Numbered from the stretch's first letter, positions 1 to 9,804 are shown. The stretch is 64,000 nucleotides of DNA from Microglena sp. YARC (GCA_022414725.1 CM039465.1:44558700-44622699), one strand, 5' to 3'. The notes: generated by a model from the sequence alone, not told the origin. Numbers and translations: made by a program.

Positions 1-63
1 TCGTAGTGTCGAATGGGGACACAAAACCCAGAGCAGAGAGCGTCTCCTCTATCACCACGATAT

Positions 64-633
64 TCAGAAGAAGCAGCTCAGGGCACAGAATAGATGTTCC
101 TTCTCTCGCTCATTCTCGCGTTCCTTCTCTCGCTCATTCTCGCGTTCCTTCTCTCGCTCATTCTCGCGTTCCTTCTCTCGCTCATTCTCGCGTTCCTTCT
201 CTCGCTCATTCTCGCGTACCTTCTCTCGCTCAACAACGGCAAAGATGGGGGGGTCTGGCGGCACGTCCTCGGTGCCGCAATCAATGCTGTCGACGCCACC
301 TGTCCACACGTACTGGAATACGACATCGGCCATCTCCCGAAAGACGGCACCTGAATCACTTGCGTCAAGTTGGTAGTACTCGTACCCAACGTCGAGACGG
401 GTCTTGACTCGAGGGTCTCCTCGAAGGTACCGGAGCAGGACAGTCTCAGCCTCCACACAAGCACGCGGATTAAGTACGTGGATTTCGAAGATCATCTTTG
501 AGTTCTTCGGGTACTGAGAAAGTCGCTTACCAAAGGGCTTCGACGTCCTGCCCACCTTGACGACAATCTCATCCTTCTGAATGAACTTGTGCTCAACCAA
601 CGCGTACACGACATTGGTTGTCATGTGCGCCAT
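64..633 (-). CDS. GIY-YIG/T5orf172-like protein with a charged repeat tail
   Basis: This encodes 189 residues. Residues about 8-110 match the first domain of the protein at 2811-4094: V-Y-A-L-V-E near residue 9, K-V-G-R-T near 27, K-R-L-S-Q-Y-P and an A-E-T-V-L helix carrying the likely catalytic Glu. That is the layout of the GIY-YIG-related T5orf172/MUG113 family, common in large DNA viruses and phages. From about residue 135 the protein becomes an R-E-N-E-R-E-K-E repeat encoded by a 24-bp DNA repeat, then ends in an unrelated short tail. The paralogue has a second domain of about 300 residues that is missing here, so this is probably a truncated copy. A GTTTACAC motif lies at 674-681, about 40 bp upstream of the ATG. 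The nuclease-like fold is inferred from motifs; activity is unknown. Confidence 0.7.
   Translation of the reverse strand: MAHMTTNVVYALVEHKFIQKDEIVVKVGRTSKPFGKRLSQYPKNSKMIFEIHVLNPRACVEAETVLLRYLRGDPRVKTRLDVGYEYYQLDASDSGAVFREMADVVFQYVWTGGVDSIDCGTEDVPPDPPIFAVVEREKVRENEREKERENEREKERENEREKERENEREKERENEREKEHLFCALSCFF
95..232. repeat. 24-bp coding minisatellite, about 5.7 copies
   Basis: A unit reading TTCCTTCTCTCGCTCATTC on the plus strand, 24 bp long, is repeated almost without change. Because 24 is a multiple of three, it adds eight charged residues per unit to the protein at 64-633 without breaking the frame. Confidence 0.9.
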
Positions 634-652
634 GATCGCTGTCGAGCTGCTC

Positions 653-870
653 CTATGCTATCCCAATGCGCGCGTTTACACCACTTCCACGAGACGATGA
701 TCCGCCACCGTGTGTCATGAATGGATGGACGGACGGACGGACGGACGGTGTGGATGCGACAGTTTTCCACAGTTTTGCGTGTGATGATTGATGCCTTGAC
801 ATGTTTCTGCAGCTCAATTTCCCTACCCCACTCCGTGGGGCCCGCAATTCCCCTATCGATATACGTTTTC
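653..870. promoter_or_regulatory. Upstream region shared with 2363-2545
   Basis: This block sits directly upstream of the minus-strand gene at 64-633. It is closely similar to 2363-2545, which is upstream of the D5-like gene. Both contain GTTTACAC followed by CACTTCCACGAGACGATG, a GGAC run of variable length, a CAGTTTTCCACAGTTTTGCG segment and a CCCCAC-TCC hairpin stretch ending in CTATCGATATACG. Two different genes keep the same upstream block, so it is probably a promoter unit. The hairpin CCCCAC/GTGGGG is at 826-840. Confidence 0.55.
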
Positions 871-939
871 ACGATAAAAACATAGAATCAAGCCAACTTC
901 TGTTTTGTTTCACTTGTTTCACCTATATCTGACACGTGT

Positions 940-1061
940 TTTCGCGCGCCTCGAAGCTTCACACGAGTCAGCAGCTGAATTCCACTGCCCCACTCCGTGG
1001 GTCCCGTGATTCATCCTTCATAATCCCGATATAGTTGTCAAGCAGAAGTCTGCTTGAAGAC
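940..1061 (+). promoter_or_regulatory. Bipartite hairpin/palindrome intergenic element
   Basis: A CCCAC-TCC-GTGGG hairpin at 989-1001 is followed 36 bp later by the palindrome TCAAGCAGAAGTCTGCTTGA at 1038-1057. The element lies just 3' of the minus-strand D5-like gene and before the upstream block of the next gene. The same pair recurs near 8083, 9713, 25613, 37324 and 37612. Its position suggests an mRNA 3'-end or boundary signal; that role is inferred. Confidence 0.6.
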
Positions 1062-1111
1062 TACACGTGTTTCCGCGCACCCTCGACCCACGTGTGTAAA
1101 CAATCAATTAT

Positions 1112-2278
1112 TTAAACCAGCCTGTATACTTTGAAAACCCCTCGCAAATTTTCGTTTCCGCGGCTTTTGACGCGGCTTTGCTCTAGACACCTGACGCTTA
1201 GGTGACGTTCCAGGTCCGTCTTGATCGTGCTGAGTTTCCCGTTGAAATATTCGCATGTCTTGAAGCGTTCTTTGGCCTCCTTCAGCAGAAATGCGCTGTC
1301 CGGGCTGGCCGCGACGTGCTCTTCTACGAACATAGCCACGGCGTCGTTCTCGTTCAAGTACATCGCACCGGTCTTCTTTAACGAATCGGGCATATCGAAC
1401 TCGTACTCGTATGCAAACGCGTGTAGAAGGGTGCGTAGGAACTCCATGCGCATCGCTCCGTCTGCCTTGAATGACTCTACAAGCCCTGCGTCTCGTGGGA
1501 AGAGGAATTTGGCGGCGTCCGCCTCATCCGCGTCCACAAACCGACTGATGTAGTCGCCCAATGCGATCTCCATGACTTCGAAGAAGTTTGTCTTCCCGTT
1601 AGAGGCGGACGCGTTGGCTCCGGCGTGTATGTGAAAGAGCTCTTGTCCGCTGTCTCCGTACAGCTGTCTAGCAAATGTGTGGATGAGTTGGTTGTCGTCG
1701 GGGTGCATCGTGTCCCAGTATTTCCGCACGCGGTCTGCTGATTCCGCGCACACTGCGACATTGTAATCGAATCCCACGGACATGGAGACCATGTCATCCG
1801 GATGCCCTTGACGGAAGACGCCGTTTTTTAGGTCCCACACGCCGTTGTTGAACCCTAAGAGGTTTGGGTCGGCGTCGAGTTTCTTCATGAAGTCCGGGTC
1901 GTAAAAGTACTCGAGCATCTCTTTCAGGACGTTGTTCTTGAAGGTCGTGTTCTTGAGGCGCTCGGTGATGTTCGCTAGCCGTTCGGCGGTCTCGTTCTTT
2001 GTGATCATATTTAGCAGGTTGCTCTGCATGGCGTAAGCTCTCTCCTTGTGCAGAGCGGTCATGAAGTGATCTCGAACAACGGTGGACAGCTCGTGCTTGA
2101 CTTGGAACTTGGCGACCGTCACCCATCGCCCGTCGAATACGTACCATAATAGCTTCTTTCCGTTCGTACTCGCGGCAGCGATGCGGTTTCCAAGTATTCG
2201 TTTCGCGATGCGTGCGATCTCGTTATGGCTCCCGTTGCACGCGCGGACGTCCTCCTCCTCCTCAATGTGTAGGACCAT
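1112..2278 (-). pseudogene. D5-like primase-helicase lacking its helicase core
   Basis: I start the gene at the ATG at 2278 (388 residues). The open frame reaches 2449, but that upstream DNA is the duplicated non-coding block. Residues about 30-200 resemble the D5 N-terminal region, with W-Y-V-F-D-G, then G-F-N-N-G-V-W-D-L and D-M-V-S-M-S-V-G-F-D-Y. An SF3-type Walker A follows (G-A-N-A-S-A-S-N-G-K-T). Directly after G-D-Y-I-S-R-F the protein jumps to R-F-V-D-A-D-E-A-D-A-A-K-F, which in the relative at 22203-24458 lies beyond Walker B, motif C and the arginine finger. About 100 or more residues are therefore missing, in frame. The C-terminal part (Y-L-N-E-N-D, then a winged-helix-like end with R-G-V-F-K-V-Y) is present. 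ATP hydrolysis is unlikely. A GTTTACAC motif lies at 2365-2372. Confidence 0.75.
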
Positions 2279-2362
2279 GACCGAACAATAATAAAATGTA
2301 TGTATGTATGTGTCTTGCTGGATGTGAAGAGGAGAATAAGGTTCGTCACAGGGTTGCAACAG

Positions 2363-2545
2363 TTGTTTACACCACTTCCACGAGACGATGATCCGCCACC
2401 GTGTGTCATGAATGGACGGACGGACGGTGTGGATGCGACAGTTTTCCACAGTTTTGCGTGTGATGATTGATGCCTTGACACACTTGGTTTCTGCAGCTCA
2501 ATTCCCCTACCCCACTCCGCGATTACCCTATCGATATACGAGATC
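2363..2545. promoter_or_regulatory. Upstream region of the D5-like gene, copy of 653-870
   Basis: This block holds GTTTACAC at 2365-2372, about 85 bp before the start codon of the D5-like gene, and the same CACTTCCACGAGACGATG and CAGTTTTCCACAG segments as 653-870. The CCCCAC hairpin has lost its right arm here. The remainder up to 2810 contains a CA run and a TATAAAG at 2746-2752, about 60 bp upstream of the plus-strand ATG at 2811, which may be the TATA box of that gene. Confidence 0.5.
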
Positions 2546-2810
2546 TATTGTCTAGCAGACATGTGATCACCATTTGCGACCCCGTCCATCATTCATTCGC
2601 ACACACACACACACACATATGCCATGGCGGCTTTCATGCCACACGGATTCTCGTCACTCCTTGTCATATGTGTGACATGGTGGATGTGCATGGACCTGAA
2701 GATCTGAAGATCTCCAAAACTCGTAAAAACGCTCGATTATCACGATATAAAGCTCGCGACAAGCATATTGGTTGAGTCAAGCCTTCCCTTCCCTTGTGTA
2801 TCATCCATCC

Positions 2811-4094
2811 ATGGCGCACCACACCCAGCACGTCGTGTACGCCCTCGTCGAGCGAGAGTTCCTAGGCAAGTTCCCGTTGGTCGTCAAGGTCGGCCGGACC
2901 AGCCAGCCGTTCTGCAAGAGGCTCTCGCAGTACCCCAATGGATCCCAGCTCATTTTTGCCATCCATGTTCGAGATGCACAAGCGTGCGTGGATGCAGAGG
3001 CGGAACTGCTCTGGTACATGCGCGGTGGTTACGATTCCAGAATCCAGTCACGAAGAGATGTGGGTGCCGAGTACTTTGAGGTGGGCGAAGCCACAGTTTA
3101 CAATGGTATGTTAGCGGTCGTTTTGAAGTACGCCTGGTATGGCGACGACTGCGGTGGCAAACAGGAGGAGTGTGACACTCCACGTGATGACTCCGTTGAA
3201 TCTGAGGGATCCGTGGAATCCGCCGTTGAATCTGAGGAGACGGACCAGGAGCGTATGGATCGTGAGATGTACGTCTCACGTGTGGTGACTGTGATTTTTG
3301 ACAACGTCGTTCAGGCTAACATCGAGTGTTACGATACGGTGCACGACTTTGTCGAGGCCAATGCAACAGAGCTGTCTGGTGCGGTGTTGGATCAGGGCGC
3401 ATTTGTCGCTCGGGTACTGTCGAAGCTATCTGCCGCCCTCAGGTCTAGCTTCACCGCCAAGAAAGTGGTATCATCGCTCAAGGATCTGGGCATCCAACCC
3501 ATCCATTACATTTTCGACGGCCTGCTGCTTCCCCGTCGTGCCCTGCGGTTCCCCAACTTCACTCGCCACAAGAATATCCTCCGCTTTCTGGATGAGCGGT
3601 GCATTGCCACCAACCCCGGCGATCTGCGACCGCATATCGCCACGACCCCGGGCATGTACAACGCTTACGTCACGTTCTGCGAGGAGGGGCTACATGCGAC
3701 TGTTGCTGACGTTGTCGAGCTGGTGCAGGTCGTCCAGGAGTGCGGCCTGGACACGAGGTACACCCTGCAAAAAGCTACCCCCGAAGTCATCCTGCTGATT
3801 GAGTCCCAATTCCTCTTGCACCTGATGCAAGAGCAGAGCGTCTCGCATCCCCGTATCGATGATTCTGTGAGCTTCACGGCGGCCACCTTGTTCTCCATGT
3901 TCAATGACTGGCTATCCCCGATCCCTGGTTCTCCTAAACATGAAACCACCTTGATCAAGTTTGGTCTCAAGATGTCCAAGCTTGGCTTGAGGGGCGTCTC
4001 CAAGCGACGCTGCAACACGGGTGCTGTTTACTCTTTCTGCATTACGGATGTCATCAATGACATGCGTGATAAGATGTGGCCTGTATTGGATTGA
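2811..4094 (+). CDS. Two-domain GIY-YIG/T5orf172-like viral protein
   Basis: The ATG at 2811 is used because the longer frame opens with TTG; this gives 427 residues ending in TGA. Residues 8-110 form a T5orf172-like domain with V-V-Y-A-L at 8-12, V-K-V-G-R-T at 25-30, K-R-L-S-Q-Y-P at 36-42 and a candidate catalytic Glu in D-A-E-A-E-L-L near 63-65. An acidic Ser/Glu linker follows (about 120-155). The rest is an alpha-rich region with H-Y-I-F-D-G-L-L-L-P near 240 and a C-terminal segment (F-S-M-F-N-D-W-L then G-L-R-G-V-S) that resembles the winged-helix tails of D5 primases. Such proteins occur in large algal DNA viruses. The frame is intact, unlike most of its neighbours. The function of the second half is unknown. 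Confidence 0.75.
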   Translation: MAHHTQHVVYALVEREFLGKFPLVVKVGRTSQPFCKRLSQYPNGSQLIFAIHVRDAQACVDAEAELLWYMRGGYDSRIQSRRDVGAEYFEVGEATVYNGMLAVVLKYAWYGDDCGGKQEECDTPRDDSVESEGSVESAVESEETDQERMDREMYVSRVVTVIFDNVVQANIECYDTVHDFVEANATELSGAVLDQGAFVARVLSKLSAALRSSFTAKKVVSSLKDLGIQPIHYIFDGLLLPRRALRFPNFTRHKNILRFLDERCIATNPGDLRPHIATTPGMYNAYVTFCEEGLHATVADVVELVQVVQECGLDTRYTLQKATPEVILLIESQFLLHLMQEQSVSHPRIDDSVSFTAATLFSMFNDWLSPIPGSPKHETTLIKFGLKMSKLGLRGVSKRRCNTGAVYSFCITDVINDMRDKMWPVLD

Positions 4095-4295
4095 TCTCTG
4101 TTATCCATTGCTGCACGCACGCACACACATATAAAGCACGCGTATGATGCGGTCGTGAGACTGAATGGACGAGGCTGCGAAAGCTGCCGTGGCGTGTGTG
4201 TGAGAATGAATGAATGAATGTACGGACACTACTCTTCGAAAGCCGCCGTGGCCCGTGTGATAATGAATGGACGAACGGGGGGCCCGCACAGTTTT
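4095..4295. other. Intergenic spacer with dispersed GCCGCCGTGG repeat
   Basis: This spacer lies between convergent genes. It holds two copies of a motif of the form AAGCTGCCGTGGCGTGTGTG followed by GAGAATGAATGAATG. Related copies occur at about 19,595, 24,620 and in a short array at 36,480-36,660. This supports a common origin for these segments. No gene is seen. Confidence 0.5.
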
Positions 4296-5123
4296 TTAGC
4301 TATTGTGTTCTGTCAAGTGCAAGTGCGTCCGTAGTTCCTCTGGCAGCGGCACGCCCCTCTCCGAGAGGACCCTGACGCAGGTCCGGCTGTGCAGGGCCAT
4401 GCCCTGCATGGCCCTGAAGGTGACGGAGCCGGCGCCTCCCTGGAGGAAGGCGGCGTCGTCCACGTACTTGCTTGCTTCTGCCGGGTTCACCCTGCTCATT
4501 CGCTGCACGATGCTCCTGAGCACCGGCAGCAGCGAGTCTTGCAGGTCCGCCTTCGCCCAGCGGCAGTCCCGTCCGTACACGTACGTCTGCTGGTAGCAGG
4601 CGGGGTCCATGATGATGTTCATGTACTGCGGGTGCGCGGGGTTGAAGTGCGATAGCTGCAGCAGCTTGACCAGGTTATACCCGCACTCATTGAATTGAGC
4701 GACCGAGAGGAACTCTGACTCGGGCGTGACCTCCTCCCCGAAGGGGTGCATGTCCTCCACCGGTGTCGTCGCAGCTGGAGATAGCGCCGCCGCATCTGGA
4801 GCAGTATTGTTGTTGTTGTTGGTGGTGGTGTTGGTGAAATTTTCGCATGTAACGACATAGTTGTTGGTGGCCGACCCGAAGCTGTTGTTGATTGTGAAAG
4901 TGTGTTTTTTCCGCAACGCCTCCAGTTCCGCTTGCATTTCATCGATCCGATTCTCGAGGTACTCCATGCGCCTCTCCATGAAGTCAACATCAACAGCTCC
5001 CTTGGGGTGAGACCTCCGCTTGTGTGAAGACTTCGAATACCGGTTACTGAACTGCTTGTCACACAACTCGCACGCGAACAAACAGGAGGGGGGTGGTTTT
5101 TTCTCCATGGTGCATTTCTCCAT
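4296..5123 (-). CDS. C2H2 zinc-finger, coiled-coil protein, NCLDV-like
   Basis: This encodes 275 residues ending in TAA. A single C2H2 finger spans residues 18-39 with C-x2-C-x12-H-x4-H spacing. A short coiled coil follows (about 48-75, M-E-Y-L-E-N-R-I-D-E-M), then an Asn/Thr-rich linker and a C-terminal region containing L-S-H-F-N-P-A-H-P-Q-Y-M-N-I near 160 and a V-Y-G-R-D-C-R-W segment. The finger, coiled coil and N-P-x-x-P-x-x-x-N-I order resembles zinc-finger proteins of unknown role in giant viruses; that link is from memory of the family pattern. Met6 is an alternative start. The frame is uninterrupted. It is probably a nucleic-acid-binding regulator, but no target is visible. Confidence 0.65.
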   Translation of the reverse strand: MEKCTMEKKPPPSCLFACELCDKQFSNRYSKSSHKRRSHPKGAVDVDFMERRMEYLENRIDEMQAELEALRKKHTFTINNSFGSATNNYVVTCENFTNTTTNNNNNTAPDAAALSPAATTPVEDMHPFGEEVTPESEFLSVAQFNECGYNLVKLLQLSHFNPAHPQYMNIIMDPACYQQTYVYGRDCRWAKADLQDSLLPVLRSIVQRMSRVNPAEASKYVDDAAFLQGGAGSVTFRAMQGMALHSRTCVRVLSERGVPLPEELRTHLHLTEHNS

Positions 5124-5295
5124 GAGGAGAGAACCCCCTTATGTTTGTTACATTGTAGTCGTCATACATGTGTTCTTCCACAAGGGGGTCACGGCAACCT
5201 CCCCCCTAGCTCGCTCGCGGTGCAGGCATCGATCGCTAGGGTTGGGCAATGCTCGGCCAAACACATCGGGTCGCCATGGAATCATTTGATTGACC

Positions 5296-6470
5296 GATAA
5301 ATACTGAAGAATGCCGGAGGCTCACATCAATCCCTATTTTAAACGTGTTCACATGAATACCTCTGAAAAGACTCTCCATCTCGGTAACAACAATTATTTC
5401 AACAAAAAATAAATACTGAAGAATGCCGGAGGCTTACATCAATCCCTATTTTAAACGTGTTCACATGAACACCTCTGAAAAGACTCTCCATCTCTGGAAC
5501 AACAATTATTTCAACAAAAAATAAATACTGAAGAATGCCGGAGGCTCACATCAATCCCTATTTTAAACGTGTTCACATGAACACCTCTGAAAAGACTCTC
5601 CATCTCGGTAACAACAATTATTTCAACAAAATATAAATACTGAAGAATGCCGGATGCTCACATCAATCCCTATTTTAAACGTGTTCACATGAACACCTCT
5701 GAAAAGACTCTCCATCTCTGGAACAACAATTATTTCAACAAAAAATAAATACTGAAGAATGCCGGAGGCTCACATCAATCCCTATTTTAAACGTGTTCAC
5801 ATGAACACCTCTGAAAAGACTCTCCATCTCTGGAACAACAATTATTTCAACAAAAAATAAATACTGAAGAATGCCGGAGGCTCACATCAATCCCTATTTT
5901 AAACGTGTTCACATGAACACCTCTGAAAAGACTCTCCATCTCTGGAACAACAATTATTTCAACAAAAAATAAATACTGAAGAATGCCGGAGGCTCACATC
6001 AATCCCTATTTTAAACGTGTTCACATGAACACCTCTGAAAAGACTCTCCATCTCTGGAACAACAATTATTTCAACAAAAAATAAATACTGAAGAATGCCG
6101 GATGCTCACATCAATCCCTATTTTAAACGTGTTCACATGAACACCTCTGAAAAGACTCTCCATCTCTGGAACAACAATTATTTCAACAAAAAATAAATAC
6201 TGAAGAATGCCGGAGGCTCACATCAATCCCTATTTTAAACGTGTTCACATGAACACCTCTGAAAAGACTCTCCATCTCTGGAACAACAATTATTTCAACA
6301 AAAAATAAATACTGAAGAATGCCCGGAGGCTCACATCAATCATTTTAAAAACATGAACACCTCTCTCTCCATCTCGGTAACAACAATTATTTCAACAAAA
6401 AATAAATACTGAAGAATGCCGGAGGCTCACAATCCCTATTTTAAACGTGTTCACATGACACCTCTGAAAA
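5296..6470. repeat. 112-bp tandem array with a palindrome in each unit
   Basis: About ten copies of a 112-bp unit begin with AATAAATACTGAAGAATGCC; successive GAAGAATGCCGG occurrences are 112-113 bp apart. Each unit holds the inverted repeat GTGTTCA-CA-TGAACAC. The last two copies are shortened and diverged. The array lies between two coding clusters of the EVE and has no open frame. It could be a replication-origin-like iteron array or a plain satellite; sequence alone cannot decide. Confidence 0.9.
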
Positions 6471-7407
6471 GAGAGCATGGCGCCTGCTTGAAACCTTGCG
6501 GATTTCTTTTGTAGACGCTCCCTAAGACACGATCCGGTGTTCTGTAGCGTTTGTATCGTTTGTACGGCTCTCAGCAATAGTTTCAACATGTCGTTCCATA
6601 GTGTTTTCGCGCGCCTCGAAGCTTCACACGAGTCCTCAACTGAATTCCCCTGCCCCACTCCGTGGGTCCCGCGATTCATCTTTCATCCGATGATGATGTC
6701 CCTAGCTGTATGTGCATCCATGAACGTTGTTTCGATTTACCGTGCGTGCGTTCGTGAGTCTGTGCATGAGGTCTATGTGTCTGAAGTTGTGTCAATATGA
6801 AAGAGTCGGTCGGCCTGCGCTGCTTGGGTCCGGCTCCGGTTTCTTCTGTGACGCATGCTGCCATCGATTCTAAAAAAAGCAGACGACACCAATCCACCAA
6901 GGAGACACCAACACCTCTAGACGACGTCCGCCGTCATCGAATCACATCCAATCTGTTTGTTTGTTTGTTTGTTTGTGTTCTTGTTTTGTTTCACTTGTTT
7001 CACCAAAATCAAAACTATTCCTATTTTCTTCTCCCTATATAGACTTTTCTTTTTGATGAAACAAGTGAAACAAATATTATATAGTAATATATGAATATAC
7101 AACGATCTTACCAATAGTTTTTTCTCGAGCAGGCGTCTGCTCGACATCCATTTAGTTTTTTTGATATGGGTGGACGGATCTAGGGAGGTGTTACAGGATG
7201 ATGAGTGACGGAATCATATCCAATGGCTGACCAAGACTTCTTCAGACTCATGGCATGACAGAGATTGAGTGTTGGTTGGGTTATTTATTTGTTTGTAAAA
7301 GCTTCTCTACGACTTTGAAGGTTTTAAGGGAGCATAACTGCTAGTGACCGTTATTACAATTGTAACCACAAACAACTGAACAAAAAAGACTGGATAAATC
7401 GCACACA
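6471..7407. other. Intergenic EVE DNA with two inverted repeats
   Basis: This stretch holds a copy of the TGTTTTCGCGCGCCTCGAAG repeat with the CCCAC-TCC-GTGGG hairpin (6654-6666), nearly the same as at 25,561. It also has a 17-bp perfect inverted repeat, TTGTTTCACTTGTTTCA at 6986-7002 and its complement at 7057-7073, around an AT-rich loop, and a TCGAGCAGGCGTCTGCTCGA palindrome at 7125-7144. Short frames overlap on both strands but none looks coding. Confidence 0.5.
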
Positions 7408-7722
7408 ATGAACTCGTCGAGGAAGGTGACGAAGTTCGTCACGCCAACAAACCAAAATGGAGACAAGGGGATTTCAACGCTGTCAAAGAAACGATACTTC
7501 GAGATGGAAGAGAGAGTGAAGATGATACTGGGGGGTAAATTACAGGAAGAGGCGGGCATGGTCATGAAGGCGATGCGTGAGATCATGAAGTTCGACCCGA
7601 ATGTATCAAGGTACAGTGAGGAGGTCAGGGAGGCGCTTGAGGAGAACTCAAGAAAGTGGAGGCAACGGAATAAGGACGAGAAAAATGCGGTAAGATTAAA
7701 TTATGGTTTAGAAGTTTTATAA
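7408..7722 (+). CDS. Small charged helical protein, unknown
   Basis: This encodes 104 residues, ATG to TAA. The composition is rich in Lys, Glu and Arg with long predicted helices (E-M-E-E-R-V-K-M-I near 32 and V-R-E-A-L-E-E-N near 73). The base composition looks coding compared with the AT-rich flanks. I do not recognise a family. It is flanked by viral intergenic repeats on both sides, so it is probably an EVE gene. Confidence 0.45.
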   Translation: MNSSRKVTKFVTPTNQNGDKGISTLSKKRYFEMEERVKMILGGKLQEEAGMVMKAMREIMKFDPNVSRYSEEVREALEENSRKWRQRNKDEKNAVRLNYGLEVL

Positions 7723-8299
7723 AGAGGTCAAGTATGATTTTTCATGCCTCACCCTCAAGCTTCTCCAGATCCGTCTCTAACAGATGGCGATGTCTCAAGC
7801 AGACACCGTGTCTGTGATAAGGTGACCTTATGATGAATTGTGTCAAGCAGACGCCTTCTTGAGCCTGCGCGTGTCCGCGCGTGTGCGTGATGACTCGACA
7901 CATCCGCCGGCGCCGCATTCGTACCGCGATCGATCCATCGTTTGACACTGTAGCCTCCGGCGAGCTCCCTAAACACTTTAGTCTTTTCTTTGCGGACGCT
8001 CTCTAAGACGAGGGGTGTGGGCCTGTAGCGTTTGTATGGCTCTCATAAATAATACGCATTGCTGGAGGCGCTGAATTCCACTGCCCCACTCCGTGGGGCC
8101 CGCGATTTCCCTTTCATAATACCGACATAGTTCTCAAGCAGACTTCTGCTTGAGGGTTGTTTTTTAGAGAGTGTTACATCCATCTGGGGGAGAGGGGGAA
8201 CGTTACATACTTAGCAAAACAATGCCGAGACCTGTATGGATCAAAGTTATTTACACTCGTTTTTATTAAAACAATAGTTTTAGTTGCTAATCTGTCAAC
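7723..8299. other. Intergenic with hairpin/palindrome element
   Basis: This contains the perfect hairpin GCCCCAC-TCC-GTGGGGC at 8083-8099 and the palindrome TCAAGCAGACTTCTGCTTGA at 8134-8153, plus a promoter-like TTTACACTCGTTTTT at 8250-8264 with no intact gene below it on the minus strand. A segment at about 7970-8060 resembles 6500-6590. No credible gene is seen. Confidence 0.5.
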
Positions 8300-8412
8300 G
8301 GGGTTGTAGCACAGTGGTAGAGCGTGATGTTAAAAGTCAATTTTATTCATTAATTGATCATGTCGCCCACTGAGCGATATATAAGATCCGGGTTCGAATC
8401 TCGGTACCTCCA
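8300..8412 (+). pseudogene. Degenerate tRNA-like sequence, possibly intron-containing
   Basis: A tRNA-like A box (GTAGCACAGTGGTAGAGC) and B box (GGTTCGAATCTC) are separated by about 70 bp, which is too long without an intron. The T arm CCGGG/CTCGG pairs. The acceptor stem (GGGGTTG against TACCTCC) has one mismatch and two wobble pairs. The D arm has one mismatch and the anticodon stem does not close. It is probably a tRNA relic or a tRNA-derived insertion. A second relic sits in the same position next to the paralogous gene at 18,637. Confidence 0.5.
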
Positions 8413-8478
8413 GTGTTTTGCCAAAGTTCCACCTTCAGTTAATCAAGTTACCTGAGTTAGTCAATTAAGTTAACTAAG

Positions 8479-9081
8479 TTAATCAATTTCCTGGCTGCGG
8501 ATATCTTGACTGAAGACGCGTCCACCGCGATCCACAGCTGTCACGATCATACGACGAATTGTCACAGATCCAAGTGTTGTTCCGTCTTTCATGTCAATGT
8601 TGATGAGATGCGGTATCCAGGACGAAAGTCTACTCGCTCACATAGTGGCCTGCTGTATGGCTTTCAACACCTTGGCATTTCCAGTTTTGGCAGGGGCTTT
8701 GAGGATTTTCGTCTCCACCACGAAAAGTGTGTTGATAGCATGTGAGAATACAAGGGCGTCCCCGTTGGCGCGCTTGAAGCATCCGTCATCGAAGACGTAC
8801 TCCACAGCGACAAGGAACAAACGTGACGATGGGGATGTGTGGTGTTTTTGTTTAATTAGGTGGCGCAATGCGTTATACTCCAACACGCGTGGATCGCCGG
8901 AAGTAGCCGATGACGTCCGCAGTGCATTGAGACTGTTGACATTCCGGCAGTGGAGGCGATCAAGAAACTTGGATGTGTCGAGACTGTCCATGTCCAGCGC
9001 CCTTCCTAGTTGGCGGACTGGCTTTGAAATGGGCTGACAAGGTTGTGTCGGCATCGCGTCGATGAAGACTCTTTTCTTCAC
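8479..9081 (-). pseudogene. PD-(D/E)XK-like nuclease paralogue with one stop codon
   Basis: This region is collinear with the intact protein at 18637-19233 over its whole length. Translation from 9081 gives 147 residues and stops at TGA where the relative has TGC (Cys). After that codon the frame continues with W-I-P-H-L-I-N-I-D and ends at TAA near 8479. The conserved core L-F-V-V-E-T-K has an E-x-K pair preceded by G-D-A-L-V-F-S, matching the acidic-then-ExK order of PD-(D/E)XK nucleases; the fold assignment is inferred. Unlike the intact copy it has its own ATG before K-K-R-V-F-I-D-A-M. It is broken by a single substitution. Confidence 0.7.
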
Positions 9082-9804
9082 GCATACGTGGATTTGGCAA
9101 TGACTCCAATCTCAAAAGAAGGCTTTACATATCCGTCTGTGTGGCGTGTGGAAAGAGAGAGAGAGCGAGATAGAAAGATAGAGAGAGAGAAAGAGAGAGA
9201 GAGAGAGAGGGATAGATATTCGCGTGTGTATGTATTTTGCGTTATTTGTAGATGGAAGAAAGGAAAGAGTAGGGTGGTGTGCGAATGACGCGCTAGTGAA
9301 GAGGCTGATGAGGAGAATAAAAGAAAAATATGCAGTCTCTGGGCGAGGAGGTCCTTTTATGATGCCCGGCTATCGTACCTCCAGCAATACACAATGATTG
9401 GGCATGCCTGTGTACGCAAAGCGCCGGTCCCTTTAATCTGAGTGAGTGAGTGATTGAGTGATGTACTATGAAGATGAGTCTACATGTGTTCCGCCGTTTG
9501 CTTGTGTCAATGAGTGTCCTGCGTGCGCCATTCGGTGTCCTATACATTCGACAGTGTTCCGCATCTTGTGTCCTGCGTGTGCCATTCGACCGTGTCCCGC
9601 CGTTTGCGTGTGTCCTCCTATACATTCGACAGTGTTCCGCCGTTTGCTTGTGCCATTCGGTGTCCGATACATTTCGACAGTGTTCCGCGAGTCCGCAGCT
9701 GAATTCCCCTGCCCCACTCCGTGGGTCCCGCGATTCCTCTTTCATGATCCCGGAATAGTTGGTTAAGCAGACGTCTGCTTGAGACAACACGTGTCCCCAT
9801 GCGC
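9082..9804. other. Intergenic: GA microsatellite and CATTCGACAGTGTTCCGC repeats
   Basis: A GA-rich microsatellite lies at about 9150-9215. Several direct copies of a unit with TACATTCGACAGTGTTCCGC and TTTGCGTGTGTCC follow at 9480-9690; the unit recurs at 24,650-24,720. The hairpin CCCAC-TCC-GTGGG is at 9713-9725. Open frames here only reflect the repeats. Confidence 0.5.

Noticed and set aside
2279..2449. N-terminal extension of the D5-like protein from an upstream ATG
   Set aside because: The extension is encoded by DNA duplicated at 653-870, where it is upstream non-coding sequence of another gene.
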